From contig JAITYX010000041.1 in NCBI GenBank assembly GCA_021018815.1, positions 3,100,001 through 3,164,000 on the forward strand: a stretch of DNA of 64,000 bases, written 5' to 3'. Under the pieces are notes generated by a model. It was given only the letters and a program-made list of their open reading frames with translations, searched no databases and was not told the origin of the DNA. How positions within the stretch are numbered: position 1 is the first letter of the stretch; every line of letters begins with the position of its first letter. This stretch comes from Talinum fruticosum (lineage: Eukaryota > Streptophyta > Magnoliopsida > Caryophyllales > Talinaceae). Of the stretch, positions 10,817 to 25,202 are shown one piece after another. The translations under genes and the position numbers were made by a program.

Positions 10817-12370
10817 TGACAAGCCGCAAGCGCACGGTATATAAGTTGTAGCTAGTCAAGGTCGATCCCACAAGGACTTGATCTAGTAACACACTAAACT
10901 AGTCCTCTACTCAATTGCTAAGCTAATCGATCTTTTGGAGTTTGCTTCTCTAAATTAGTTCTAAATATTAAAATCAAGGAAATTAATCTAAACTTAAATC
11001 AATGGGTAAAAACATCTAGGGATTTGCTTTCCTAACAATGAGTTTGATTATTTAAACATAATTTATGCAATCATTCTTTCAAGTAAATCAAGGATCAATA
11101 ATCACAAAATTCTACCACTCTTTCGATGCTTAATAGAATTTCTCTAATTAACCTATCAAACAACTTTCATATGCCTTTTAAGTTAATCAAAGATAAAGAT
11201 TTCAAATTATCAAAGTGATCCCCTAATTTACTATTCTTTTCTCAAATTTCATAAACTATGTAAAAAGGTTGGTTGTCGGATTATTCTATTTCAATTTTTA
11301 GTACATAATAGATTAATCTCTAAACACAAGTATCCTAGGCCTTCAAAACACTCATGAACATGATGAACACAACCTTCTACCGATCAAAATCAGAATTCAA
11401 GCACAAATCATGGAAAACTAATCAAACTTCATTGTTTCGGATTATAAATCCCTAAAAAACTAAACTACTCACACATTGTTATTGAAAGCTTAAATAAAAT
11501 CCAATACATGGAAATCAAACCTCAAATAACAAGAAACAAACAAGTAGATGATAGACTTGAAGAACTCCACTTGAATCTCTCGACTTCAAATGGAATCCCG
11601 CAATCGCTTCAGTCTTCTTTTTCAATCTTCAAAATTCGGTTTGATGTGGATGAATGGAAGAAGGAAAATGGTGATGGATGAGTATGGCGGATGAATAGTG
11701 GATTCTGGACTGGATAGCCTCAAATTCGGACGAAAAATCGGCTTAAATAAGCCATTAAGAGGCAATCAAGAGTCGAAACCGTCAAATTGAATCATCTCGG
11801 CAGAATTTACCTCCAACACGGGCCGTGTCCTTCAACACGGGCTGCCCATTCTCGATGCAAAGGCTTCGACCTCCAACACAAGTCGTGGCCCGTGTTGGTT
11901 GCTTTGGAAAGCATGCGTCAAATTGATTCGATCATAACTTCCTCGTCCGATGTCCAAATGATGTGATTCTTGATTTTTCGGAAAGCTCATTGAGTCTAGT
12001 TTCTAATTCTTTCATCATTATGCTTGCTTTATAAGTGTGGGAAAAACATGATTCAGAGAGTAAAGAAGTGTCCGTTACCGCACCCTTCTTACTTTCCAGC
12101 TCATATCTTTTCCGTTCCTCAACGTAATTGAGCTTATAATATGTCATTCGGAAGCTCTTTCAATAAGGAAGTTAGAAACATAGACTCATAGTAGCCTTGG
12201 ACTGAAAATATGACCAAAAATCAGGTCCAAATCACTAGGAAACTGCAGAAACATACCAAAAACACAAAACTCAAGTGGAAAGCATAAATAGGGCATAAAG
12301 TATATAAACATATAAATCCCCGAAATGAAAAACCACCTCCTATGAAATCTAATGCAAATATGGCACTTAT
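10817..12370 (-). repeat. Gypsy-like LTR or noncoding element inserted in the copia fragment
   Basis: The insert interrupts two colinear copia pieces. Read on the - strand it would start near CGATAAGTGCC (12372) and end at CTTGTCA (10817), roughly TG...CA. It contains the motif GGTCGATCCCACAAGGACTT, a relative of which (GTGTCGAACCACAGGGAG) occurs at about 43729. It also has a GC-rich tract with repeated ACACGGGC and GCCCGTGTT words (11810-11910). There is no coding domain. I found no target-site duplication, so the boundaries and the clade are uncertain. Confidence 0.45.
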
Positions 12371-12745
12371 CGAGCCCGAGTCCGAGTTTGAGTGAGTTGA
12401 AAGAGTCCGAGTGAGAGTAAACATTTTCGATTGCTTGAGTTTCAAAAAGTGTGGGAGAAAAGTAGTAAAGCATGAAAATGAGTGCTATTTACAGATAGGA
12501 GCTCTCAATGGATACCATAATTGACCTAGAGAACAATGCAACAACTAATTTGAATAGTTACAATTCTAGTGTCTTTCTTAAAACTACTTCCCAATAGCTA
12601 GTTTTCCAGTTTGATTACGTGGGATGAGAAAGAGAGAATTTTGAAAATTTTTCTAAGATTCTCTATTGGTTAGAGATGACTTTAGAAGTTTCATTGTCCA
12701 CTTTATCTTAACTAATTCGGACTTAGTTATATGTCTAATTATTCT
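12371..12745 (-). pseudogene. Copia env-like leader and promoter-like fragment (reverse strand)
   Basis: This stretch matches 53440-53870 of the complete copia copy in the same orientation. Shared features are GTCCGAGTGAGAG-type words, the TGCTATTTACAGATAGG box (corresponding to GTTATTTATAGG at 53568), and the AGAGATGA...GAAGTTT...GTCCA block before 12710. It continues the piece at 10480-10812, with the gypsy-like insert between them. The TATA-like box is eroded here. Confidence 0.5.
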
Positions 12746-13650
12746 CGAGTCAAGCCAAAAGTTCGAAAGAGCTTTTCTATCACTCAGTTGAAGTTCGAAC
12801 CTAGAGTTATTTGTTTATTTTTGATGACGAAAGTGTTCTCTTTCTTTCCTTCAAAAGAGAATCCAAATAACTCTGTTCTCAAAGCTATCTATGACATCAT
12901 GAAAGGCTTCGATATTGATCTATTTCCTTTTATTATTCAACAAATCAGCTTATGTCCCTTAGACATGAAAAACCTCCATCTTCCCTTTAGAGCTCTAGTC
13001 TCCAAATATTCTTTGCTCACTATGAGCTCAAGCTCCTAGATCAATTTCTCACTCCCGCTATTATGATCGGGAAAGATTAGTTGATTAGTCTTAGCTACCA
13101 AGAAACATCACCTGGGGTCTAGACTCACTCATCTAAAATTGCTCGACCACCCCCATCCACCTCTTCTTCGACTCTTGGTCCTTCCGAGCCCAGTACCTCT
13201 GCTTTGTCTTTTGACAAACTAGCTTCTCACTTCTCTTCTCTTGCCAAGGAGTTCAAAGAAACCTTGGATTCATTTAAAAGGACTATTCCCCTTCTTTCTC
13301 AAATGCAAGCCTCATTATGAAAACAACTTGCTAAGGCCAAATCTCACATTAGGAGCTAAGGAAAATGTTCAAGGATGCTTAGATCACCCTCAAGCAGCCT
13401 CCACAGTAGTAGAAAGAAGAAGAATAAGAAAAATAAGAAGAAGATTTCATCAATGAACCTCTAAGGAAGTTGGTACATATGAGACTCAAAAGAAGAAGCA
13501 AGCTCAGCTAGAGCCTTCAAAGCCCGATGAAGAAGCCCAAGGTCGAACTTAGATGAAGATGCAGAAGAAGAGAAACATCGGTTAGTTCAATGTCAAAGGA
13601 GTCGAACTCAGCACTCACAACGAGCCTCTTCTTCTCAACCACCTCTGTCT
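12746..13650 (+). pseudogene. Copia env-like ORF, C-terminal fragment
   Basis: The frame 12731-13039 gives NSVLKAIYDIMKGFDIDLFP and LHLPFRALVSKYSLL. The complete copia copy has the related FPAIVEQMAIVP and TPLPFGALLTLVF on its - strand near 52580-52760, so the identity comes from comparison within the window. Further on is a coiled-coil-like piece, LAKEFKETLDSFKRTIPLLS (about 13243-13302), then a charged K/E/S-rich tail. Similar extra ORFs after pol occur in SIRE-type copia elements and are often called env-like; their function is unproven. Stops at 13039 and later break it. It faces away from the antisense fragment at 12371-12745, a head-to-head junction. Confidence 0.55.
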
Positions 13651-14103
13651 TAATTTTCTTTAATTTTTTTCTTTGTCCAATGTTTTTATTTCTCTCCTTG
13701 TTATTCATTTTGAGGAAATTCATTAGGGGAAAAGAATCATGTGTTTTGGTGAACTTAAGGGACGTTCATAGTTTTAAGGGGAGCAAGAATTTTTTTTCTA
13801 ATGTATATGTGCATTTTCTCTCTCAATGAATGACAAGTTTCATGTGATTATTTATTATTGTTTATCATTTTGTCGTTTGTTACTTTTGTCAAATGTTGCT
13901 CTAACACTCAGATTTATGCACTTTGCTCTGATAATAGAATTTATTATTTTATCTATTTCTGATACTCGGACTTTACATGTTTTCAATTTTACTCTGATAA
14001 TCAATTTGCTTTATTACTTAGACAATTTCTATAATTCTTAATACTTGATAAATTTTTCCAAGTCATTATTTATATTGAATGTCTTTCATCAAAAAGGAGA
14101 GAT
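13651..14103 (+). other. Copia 3'UTR and polypurine tract
   Basis: The stretch matches the copia 3'UTR at about 39410-39842 in word order: TTTTTTTCTTTGTCCAA, then AAATTCATTAGGGGA, then AATGAATGA. It ends with CTTTCATCAAAAAGGAGAGAT (14082-14103), the purine tract that primes plus-strand DNA just before the 3' LTR. Frames at 13590-14041 are T-rich and look noncoding. Confidence 0.6.
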
Positions 14104-15622
14104 TAAAGACTTAGATATAATTAACTAACCCCTTACTTATTATGAATTCGAGACACTCATCTAAATTTGGGATTAATTAAGAGGCATTCTAAAATAAATT
14201 CACAAGATAAAGTCATTTGATACAACAATCATTAATTTGACATGCCTTTTACGTGATTGACCCAAGACTTAGATCTTAAAAAATTACTTGTAAAATTCTT
14301 AAACTCGGTTCTACTTCGAAAGTAGAAACAGACTCGATCATACTAACTAAGTCTAACAGAGTTACTCAATTCTTAGAAAATGACCCACTCGGTATAAGTT
14401 AGACATTAAGTTCGCCAAAGTAATTTCACATTTAATACATTATTTTGAATATGACATACTTCGTGAAATGAACTAGAATAAATTATCTTAATCGTACTTA
14501 AGCGAAATTCATTACGCTATAATTAGTTAACTTAGCAAAACTAGAAAATGTCTAATAACGCATGCACCCATCAAGGTTGAACGTATTATTCTTGAATATT
14601 AGACTTGAAAATTTTTAAATTAATATATTAAGGATTATTAATCTTGAAATACTTTATTTAAACTAATTCTAATCTAATTATGAGAACCATTATCTAATTT
14701 ATTTTTGCAGGTTTTCTAAAGTTGAAATATCTCAAAGAAAAACAAAAACAAAGGCTTAATGATCGTCGAAGATTTGCAGCCGAAAAATCTGGAATAGCTC
14801 GGACTAAGTCGACATGCTTGTTTGTCGTTGTTTTGGGTAATTTCTTATTTTTGAGTCTAACGAGTTTTTCTATCTAATTTTTCAGACTCTTGGAGTTGGT
14901 ACAACAATTTTTGGAAGTTAGGACCTTAGCTCAACGGTTAATTCAAAGATGGTATAGAAACTAAGTCCTCGGACTATCCGTTACAACAGCTTAGTCGACC
15001 CAGTTCTTCCAATTACAAACTCAACAATTTCCTCTCAAAGCGGACTATAAATAGAAGCCTTGCTACAAGAGTCTCACCGACGAACTTTGAGCTGAAATTA
15101 TCACACATACTTCTATCTTACAACTCCCAATTGTATCTTTTATTTTCCGAGTTGTAATCTCTATTGAGAAAAGTCTTCTAATCACATATTTTACTCTTCT
15201 AACACTTTTCTATTAATCCATTTAATGAGTTGATAATGTAACTTCAACTCAATTGTCCCAAGTTGATAAGGAAATTTCAACTTAGAAGTACTAGATCGGA
15301 TAAGGTACTTTTTGAGCCTGGTAAAAACTTGTAATATATTTGTCTAAGGGAACAAATTTGGATAGTCATAAAATTTGTATTTGAGGATTCAAATAGGGGA
15401 TTTTGACTTGGTATTTGGATTAATACTCTCCGAGGTTTTTATGTCCCGTGACGGTTCCCTCGTAAAAACTATTTGTCTACTTTTTATTTCTTTTCGAGTC
15501 ACTATAGACTCAATTTATCTTTTGAGTGATCGCTTTCTGTTTGAACTTAAAATTCTCGCTAAAATCCTTTAATACCCTATTCACACCCCCTAAAGTGATT
15601 ATCTTCTATAATTGAACTTTCA
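14104..15622 (+). repeat. Copia 3' LTR (SIRE-like family)
   Basis: It starts directly after the polypurine tract as TAAAGACTTAG, where other copies read TGAAGACT, and ends near TTGAACTTTCA. It carries a TATA box CTATAAATAG at about 15045 and the closing block TATTCACACCCCCTAAAGTGA, which matches the other LTRs. No primer-binding site follows, so this is a 3' LTR. It is the most diverged full-length LTR of the family in the window. Confidence 0.65.
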
Positions 15623-15929
15623 TTTTAAAAAATAAAAATTTAGCTAAGTCTTTCTTGACAAATTAATTGCTTGTACCTATTAAGAAGGCATACAAATAAG
15701 TAATTTTATTATGATAATAATTTTTTAACCTATAAAATTAAGACAAACATGTCAACCAAATAAAATATATACTCAATTTTATTAATTATATTAGATTAGA
15801 TATGATATGATATGAACACATTAAATTGTATAGTCAGACTTAGAAAAATGAAATCTACACAAAAACATTATTAAATATATATAAACGCATTAAATTATAT
15901 ACAAATTCTTATTTCTACACAAAAAGATT
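15623..15929. other. AT-rich spacer
   Basis: No gene is seen. A motif around 15817-15895 (GAACACATTAAATTGTATAG and CTACACAAAAACATTATTAA) recurs at about 16823-16915 and 29630-29710, so it is part of the flanking duplicated sequence family. Confidence 0.5.
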
Positions 15930-17040
15930 TTCAAAATTCCACAAAATTAACAAAGGGGACACTCACAAAAATAATTAACACTTATAAAATCTAAGTATAC
16001 TAAAAAGGACATAATGAATAAAATTTCTAACTCCGACACTCGTGCCTTTTAGATATTTAATTATATATAAATTCTTAAATCTTTTGGTACTTGTTTCTTT
16101 TTTAATTATGTTTGCATGTGATTATTTATTAAGATTATTTCTATACGATCTGCACATATTTACATGTATGTAATAATTAGAGTAAAAATAGCATGATATA
16201 AATCAAATTGTCAAAAATTTCTTCCATGGATGACCCGCGAGTCCCCCTTGCCTTGCCTTGCCTCACTCCCTTGTTTTGATCATCCCTACAATGGCCCCTT
16301 TAAGTATCTTCACTCTTTTTGAAGGGCCGATGTGGAGTCTTCAAATTTTGAAAGTCATTTGACCAGGGCTGTCTCGGCAGTCCAAGTCAGGTGGCTGGCG
16401 CTGAACATCAACTTTGGTGGGCCAGCCCCGCCTCCAAAATCGTTGTTTGGGCTCAGCCCCTTGCTCTAGCAGTTCCGACTGTTCGGCCTAGTTGAGTTTT
16501 GCAGCTATCCATTTTAAAAATACTTTTTTTCTGTCTAAAATACACCCCGAGGATTCTAGAACTATTTTAAAAATAAAAATAATTTCTTTAAATCGTCAAT
16601 ATTAATCCTTTTAAAAATTAAAATTCTTATCATTCGTTTTGACAAGTACACCTCATATAAAACCAACAATCGTAGGAAAACGCGACCTTTCTCCGTTGAC
16701 CTACAACTTGTAGTTATGAATTGTAGAACGTCGTCCTGTCACTACCCACATTCGAAAACAGTATATTCTTCTACTTGGGAGTTAAGTTATCGTGCAATTT
16801 GTTAACAATCATTAATTATTTATGAACACGTTGAATTGTATAGTTCACTTAAAAAATGAAGTCTACACAAAAACATTATTAAATATATATATGAACGCAT
16901 TAAATTATGTAGTTGACATAAAAAAATCAAGTCTACACGAAAATTGCATTTTATAGCTTGGAATTATATTCTTCTGGCAAGTACAGGTTCTTCACCTTCA
17001 ACCATTATGATTTTATTGATAGAATTTCGTTAGAGGACGG
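15930..17040 (+). repeat. Direct duplication, left copy (~1.1 kb)
   Basis: This matches 28745-29850 in the same orientation, with long identical runs such as CTTCCATGGATGACCCGCGA and GGGCCGATGTGGAGTCTTCA. By eye about 95% of bases match in the GC-richer core (16210-16500), with small indels such as an extra CCTTG repeat here. No protein domain is seen. The copy ends where the satellite array begins. Confidence 0.85.
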
Positions 17041-17044
17041 CCAA

Positions 17045-17975
17045 GTCTACACGAAAATAATAATAATAATAATAATCTATAAAATATATAATAGTAGTAT
17101 TTTTAAACTGGTCAAATAGTGCGAAGGGAGTGATCGTAGGAGTTTAGGGTAATCTTAACCATAAAAATTTATTTGTCCATTAAATATGAGCAATTGATAT
17201 AAACAATTAGATAAATAAAAAATATAATTTAACCAATAAAAAAATTCTTTTATAAGTGCACTCTTCTCTCCTTTTTTTTTTTATGTGATAATATAGTCTT
17301 ATTAGTATTTCCTTCATATGTTGAAACAAATGTTGAGTAATGGTAATTGGTTTATGTGGAGTTAATATTTCACCTTTCACCTTTCGTTTTTACATCTTCA
17401 AGATATTAATTTAGGTTATTTTAATTTTAATTGTTTGCGATATAAACATAATAAGTCGTCGTTGAGGATCAACAAAATTTAGGAACAAAAAAATGACATA
17501 TTTGTTATGATGAAAAGAGAAAGGGGTTATAGAAATATTGGAGAACGAGTCGAAGGTATGTGACTTTGAGTTATAGATTTCTAATTCTAGCAAGCTTGGT
17601 TGTTTTGGCAATTTAACTTTGGTATTTAAGCATCCTTGATTTGCCCCTTAATCGAATAATAGTGTGTACTTTAAATTGGGAAGGAGGAGTTTGAGTTGAT
17701 GTTTCGATTGATTAATAATAAATCCTTGCAATTAATTTCATCTACATTTTCTTCGCAAATATAGAGCCAAAGAATATAGATTAGATGATCAAGGTTATCA
17801 TATAATATTTAAAATAAATTGAAGGCATTTCAATAACTTACTTCAAAAGTATGACATGGTGGCCTGAGAGTAACTTTAAGAGTTTCGTCCAATAAAAAAA
17901 ATGATAATTTATCCTTGAAAAAATATAGATTTTCACTCATTTATGGACTCTCTTTTACTCCTTGTCAAAATCACT

Positions 17976-18018
<43 letters not shown>

Positions 18019-18979
18019 TCATAATAATAATCATTATAATAAATAATAATAACAATAATAATAATAATAATATATAAAATATATAATAGTGTTATTTTTA
18101 AATTGGTCAAATAGTGTGACGGGAGTGATTGTAGGAGTTTAGGGTAATCTTAACCATAAAAATTATTTGTCCATTGAATATGAGCAATTGAAATAAACAA
18201 TTAGATAAATAAAAAATATAATTTAACCAATAAATAAATTTCTTTTATAAGTGCACTCTCCTTTTTTTTTTTTTTTTGTATGTGATAATATAGTCTTATT
18301 AGTATTTTGTTTTCTCCTTCATATGTTGAAACAAATGTTGAATAATGGTAATTGGTTTATATGGTGTTAATATTTCACCTTTCACGTTTGTTTTTTACAT
18401 TTTCAAGATATTAATTTAGGTTATTTTAATTTTAATTATCTGCGATATAAACATAATAAGTCGTCATTTAGGATCAACAAAATTTAGGAAAAAAAATGAC
18501 ATGTTTGTTATGATGAAAAGAGAAATGGGTTATAGAAATACTTGGAGAATGCATCGAAGGTATGTGACTTTGAGTTATAAATGTTTAATTCTAGCAAGCT
18601 TGGTTGGTTTGGCAATTTAACTTTGGTATTTAAGCATCCTTGATTTGCCCCTTAATCGAATAATAGTGTGTACTTTAAATTGGGAAGGAGGAGTTTGAGT
18701 TGATGTTTCGATTGATTAATAATAAATCCTTGCAATTAATTTCATCTACATTTTCTTCACAAATATAGAGCCAAAGAATATAGATTAGATGATCAAGGTT
18801 ATCATATAATATTTAAAATAAATTGAAGGCATTTCAATAACTTACTTCAAAAGTATGACATGGTGGCCTGAGAGTAACTTTAAGAGTTTCGTCCAATAAA
18901 AAAAATGATAATTTATCCTTGAAAAAATATAGATTTTCACTCATTTATGGACTCTCTTTTACTCCTTGTCAAAATCACT

Positions 18980-19022
<43 letters not shown>

Positions 19023-19984
19023 TCATAATAATAATCATTATAATAAATAATAATAACAATAATAATAATAATAATATATAAAATATATAATAGTGTTATT
19101 TTTAAATTGGTCAAATAGTGTGACGGGAATGATTGTAGGAGTTTAGGGTAATCTTAACCATAAAAATTATTTGTCCATTGAATATGAGCAATTGAAATAA
19201 ACAATTAGATAAATAAAAAATATAATTTAACCAATAAATAAATTTCTTTTATAAGTGCACTCTCCTTTTTTTTTTTTTTTTGTATGTGATAATATAGTCT
19301 TATTAGTATTTTGTTTTCTCCTTCATATGTTGAAACAAATGTTGAATAATGGTAATTGGTTTATATGGTGTTAATATTTCACCTTTCACGTTTGTTTTTT
19401 ACATTTTCAAGATATTAATTTAGGTTATTTTAATTTTAATTATCTGCGATATAAACATAATAAGTCGTCATTTAGGATCAACAAAATTTAGGAAAAAAAA
19501 TGACATGTTTGTTATGATGAAAAGAGAAATGGGTTATAGAAATACTTGGAGAATGCATCGAAGGTATGTGACTTTGAGTTATAAATGTTTAATTCTAGCA
19601 AGCTTGGTTGGTTTGGCAATTTAACTTTGGTATTTAAGCATCCTTGATTTGCCCCTTAATCGAATAATAGTGTGTACTTTAAATTGGGAAGGAGGAGTTT
19701 GAGTTGATGTTTCGATTGATTAATAATAAATCCTTGCAATTAATTTCATCTACATTTTCTTCACAAATATAGAGCCAAAGAATATAGATTAGATGATCAA
19801 GGTTATCATATAATATTTAAAATAAATTGAAGGCATTTCAATAACTTACTTCAAAAGTATGACATGGTGGCTCGAGAGTAACTTTAAGAGTTTCGTCCAA
19901 TAAAAAAAAATGATAATTTATCCTTGAAAAAATATAGATTTTCACTCATTTATGGACTCTCTTTTACTCCTTGTCAAAATCACT

Positions 19985-20036
<52 letters not shown>

Positions 20037-20997
20037 TCATAATAATAATCATTATAATAAATAATAATAACAATAATAATAATAATAATATATAAAATAT
20101 ATAATAGTGTTATTTTTAAATTGGTCAAATAGTGTGACGGGAATGATTGTAGGAGTTTAGGGTAATCTTAACCATAAAAATTATTTGTCCATTGAATATG
20201 AGCAATTGAAATAAACAATTAGATAAATAAAAAATATAATTTAACCAATAAATAAATTTCTTTTATAAGTGCACTCTCCTTTTTTTTTTTTTTTTTGTAT
20301 GTGATAATATAGTCTTATTAGTATTTTGTTTTCTCCTTCATATGTTGAAACAAATGTTGAATAATGGTAATTGGTTTATATGGTGTTAATATTTCACCTT
20401 TCACGTTTGTTTTTTACATTTTCAAGATATTAATTTAGGTTATTTTAATTTTAATTATCTGCGATATAAACATAATAAGTCGTCATTTAGGATCAACAAA
20501 ATTTAGGAAAAAAATGACATGTTTGTTATGATGAAAAGAGAAATGGGTTATAGAAATACTGGAGAATGCATCGAAGGTATGTGACTTTGAGTTATAAATG
20601 TTTAATTCTAGCAAGCTTGGTTGGTTTGGCAATTTAACTTTGGTATTTAAGCATCCTTGATTTGCCCCTTAATCGAATAATAGTGTGTACTTTAAATTGG
20701 GAAGGAGGAGTTTGAGTTGATGTTTCGATTGATTAATAATAAATCCTTGCAATTAATTTCATCTACATTTTCTTCACAAATATAGAGCCAAAGAATATAG
20801 ATTAGATGATCAAGGTTATCATATAATATTTAAAATAAATTGAAGGCATTTCAATAACTTACTTCAAAAGTATGACATGGTGGCTCGAGAGTAACTTTAA
20901 GAGTTTCGTCCAATAAAAAAAAATGATAATTTATCCTTGAAAAAATATAGATTTTCACTCATTTATGGACTCTCTTTTACTCCTTGTCAAAATCACT

Positions 20998-21049
<52 letters not shown>

Positions 21050-22010
21050 TCATAATAATAATCATTATAATAAATAATAATAACAATAATAATAATAATA
21101 ATATATAAAATATATAATAGTGTTATTTTTAAATTAGTCAAATAGTGTGACGGGAATGATTGTAGGAGTTTAGGGTAATCTTAACCATAAAAATTATTTG
21201 TCCATTGAATATGAGCAATTGAAATAAACAATTAGATAAATAAAAAATATAATTTAACCAATAAATAAATTTCTTTTATAAGTGCACTCTCCTTTTTTTT
21301 TTTTTTTTGTATGTGATAATATAGTCTTATTAGTATTTTGTTTTCTCCTTCATATGTTGAAACAAATGTTGAATAATGGTAATTGGTTTATATGGTGTTA
21401 ATATTTCACCTTTCACGTTTGTTTTTTACATTTTCAAGATATTAATTTAGGTTATTTTAATTTTAATTATCTGCGATATAAACATAATAAGTCGTCATTT
21501 AGGATCAACAAAATTTAGGAAAAAAAATGACATGTTTGTTATGATGAAAAGAGAAATGGGTTATAGAAATACTTGGAGAATGCATCGAAGGTATGTGACT
21601 TTGAGTTATAAATGTTTAATTCTAGCAAGCTTGGTTGGTTTGGCAATTTAACTTTGGTATTTAAGCATCCTTGATTTGCCCCTTAATCGAATAATAGTGT
21701 GTACTTTAAATTGGGAAGGAGGAGTTTGAGTTGATGTTTCGATTGATTAATAATAAATCCTTGCAATTAATTTCATCTACATTTTCTTCACAAATATAGA
21801 GCCAAAGAATATAGATTAGATGATCAAGGTTATCATATAATATTTAAAATAAATTGAAGGCATTTCAATAACTTACTTCAAAAGTATGACATGGTGGCCT
21901 GAGAGTAACTTTAAGAGTTTCGTCCAATAAAAAAAATGATAATTTATCCTTGAAAAAATATAGATTTTCACTCATTTATGGACTCTCTTTTACTCCTTGT
22001 CAAAATCACT

Positions 22011-22056
<46 letters not shown>

Positions 22057-23019
22057 TCATAATAATAATCATTATAATAAATAATAATAACAATAATAAT
22101 AATAATAATATATAAAATATATAATAGTGTTATTTTTAAATTGGTCAAATAGTGTGACGGGAATGATTGTAGGAGTTTAGGGTAATCTTAACCATAAAAA
22201 TTATTTGTCCATTGAATATGAGCAATTGAAATAAACAATTAGATAAATAAAAAATATAATTTAACCAATAAATAAATTTCTTTTATAAGTGCACTCTCCT
22301 TTTTTTTTTTTTTTTGTATGTGATAATATAGTCTTATTAGTATTTTGTTTTCTCCTTCATATGTTGAAACAAATGTTGAATAATGGTAATTGGTTTATAT
22401 GGTGTTAATATTTCACCTTTCACGTTTGTTTTTTACATTTTCAAGATATTAATTTAGGTTATTTTAATTTTAATTATCTGCGATATAAACATAATAAGTC
22501 GTCATTTAGGATCAACAAAATTTAGGAAAAAAAATGACATGTTTGTTATGATGAAAAGAGAAATGGGTTATAGAAATACTTGGAGAATGCATCGAAGGTA
22601 TGTGACTTTGAGTTATAAATGTTTAATTCTAGCAAGCTTGGTTGGTTTGGCAATTTAACTTTGGTATTTAAGCATCCTTGATTTGCCCCTTAATCGAATA
22701 ATAGTGTGTACTTTAAATTGGGAAGGAGGAGTTTGAGTTGATGTTTCGATTGATTAATAATAAATCCTTGCAATTAATTTCATCTACATTTTCTTCACAA
22801 ATATAGAGCCAAAGAATATAGATTAGATGATCAAGGTTATCATATAATATTTAAAATAAATTGAAGGCATTTCAATAACTTACTTCAAAAGTATGACATG
22901 GTGGCCTCGAGAGTAACTTTAAGAGTTTCGTCCAATAAAAAAAAATGATAATTTATCCTTGAAAAAATATAGATTTTCACTCATTTATGGACTCTCTTTT
23001 ACTCCTTGTCAAAATCACT

Positions 23020-23071
<52 letters not shown>

Positions 23072-24033
23072 TCATAATAATAATCATTATAATAAATAAT
23101 AATAACAATAATAATAATAATAATATATAAAATATATAATAGTGTTATTTTTAAATTGGTCAAATAGTGTGACGGGAATGATTGTAGGAGTTTAGGGTAA
23201 TCTTAACCATAAAAATTATTTGTCCATTGAATATGAGCAATTGAAATAAACAATTAGATAAATAAAAAATATAATTTAACCAATAAATAAATTTCTTTTA
23301 TAAGTGCACTCTCCTTTTTTTTTTTTTTTTTGTATGTGATAATATAGTCTTATTAGTATTTTGTTTTCTCCTTCATATGTTGAAACAAATGTTGAATAAT
23401 GGTAATTGGTTTATATGGTGTTAATATTTCACCTTTCACGTTTGTTTTTTACATTTTCAAGATATTAATTTAGGTTATTTTAATTTTAATTATCTGCGAT
23501 ATAAACATAATAAGTCGTCATTTAGGATCAACAAAATTTAGGAAAAAAATGACATGTTTGTTATGATGAAAAGAGAAATGGGTTATAGAAATACTTGGAG
23601 AATGCATCGAAGGTATGTGACTTTGAGTTATAAATGTTTAATTCTAGCAAGCTTGGTTGGTTTGGCAATTTAACTTTGGTATTTAAGCATCCTTGATTTG
23701 CCCCTTAATCGAATAATAGTGTGTACTTTAAATTGGGAAGGAGGAGTTTGAGTTGATGTTTCGATTGATTAATAATAAATCCTTGCAATTAATTTCATCT
23801 ACATTTTCTTCACAAATATAGAGCCAAAGAATATAGATTAGATGATCAAGGTTATCATATAATATTTAAAATAAATTGAAGGCATTTCAATAACTTACTT
23901 CAAAAGTATGACATGGTGGCTCGAGAGTAACTTTAAGAGTTTCGTCCAATAAAAAAAAATGATAATTTATCCTTGAAAAAATATAGATTTTCACTCATTT
24001 ATGGACTCTCTTTTACTCCTTGTCAAAATCACT

Positions 24034-24070
<37 letters not shown>

Positions 24071-25038
24071 TCATAATAATAATCATTATAATAAATAATA
24101 ATAACAATAATAATAATAATAATATATAAAATATATAATAGTGTTATTTTTAAATTGGTCAAATAGTGTGACGGGAATGATTGTAGGAGTTTAGGGTAAT
24201 CTTAACCATAAAAATTATTTGTCCATTGAATATGAGCAATTGAAATAAACAATTAGATAAATAAAAATATAATTTAACCAATAAATAAATTTCTTTTATA
24301 AGTGCACTCTCCTTTTTTTTTTTTTTTTGTATGTGATAATATAGTCTTATTAGTATTTTGTTTTCTCCTTCATATGTTGAAACAAATGTTGAATAATGGT
24401 AATTGGTTTATATGGTGTTAATATTTCACCTTTCACGTTTGTTTTTTACATTTTCAAGATATTAATTTAGGTTATTTTAATTTTAATTATCTGCGATATA
24501 AACATAATAAGTCGTCATTTAGGATCAACAAAATTTAGGAAAAAAAATGACATGTTTGTTATGATGAAAAGAGAAATGGATTATAGAAATACTGGAGAAT
24601 GCATCGAAGGTATGTGAGTTTGAGTTATAAATGTTTAATTCTAGCAAGCTTGGTTGGTTTGGCAATTTAACTTTGGTATTTAAGCATCTCTTGATTTGTT
24701 CCTTAATCGAATAATAGTGTGTACTTTAATTGGGGAGGAGGAGTTTGAGTTGATGTCTTGATTGACTAACAATAAATCCTTACAGTTAATTTTATCTACA
24801 ATTTCTTCGCAAATATAAGGTCAAAGAATAGAGATTAGATGATCAAGATTGTCTTATAATGTTTATAATAAATTGAAGGCATTTCAATAACTTACCTTAA
24901 AAGTATGACATGGTGGCCTGAGAGTGATTTTAGAAGTTTCGTCTAATAAAAAAAATTGATAATTTATCCTTGAAAAAATATAGATTTTCACTCAGTTATG
25001 GACTCTCTTTTACTCCTTACCAAAATCAATTTAACAAC

Positions 25039-25087
<49 letters not shown>

Positions 25088-25139
25088 CTAATAATAATGA
25101 AAATTATTATAGTAATCATTATAATAAATAATAGTAGTA

Positions 25140-25202
<63 letters not shown>

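Noticed and set aside
17411..17611. 66-residue reverse-strand frame in the first satellite unit
   Set aside because: The frame is not kept in the other units, which carry stops and indels at this place.
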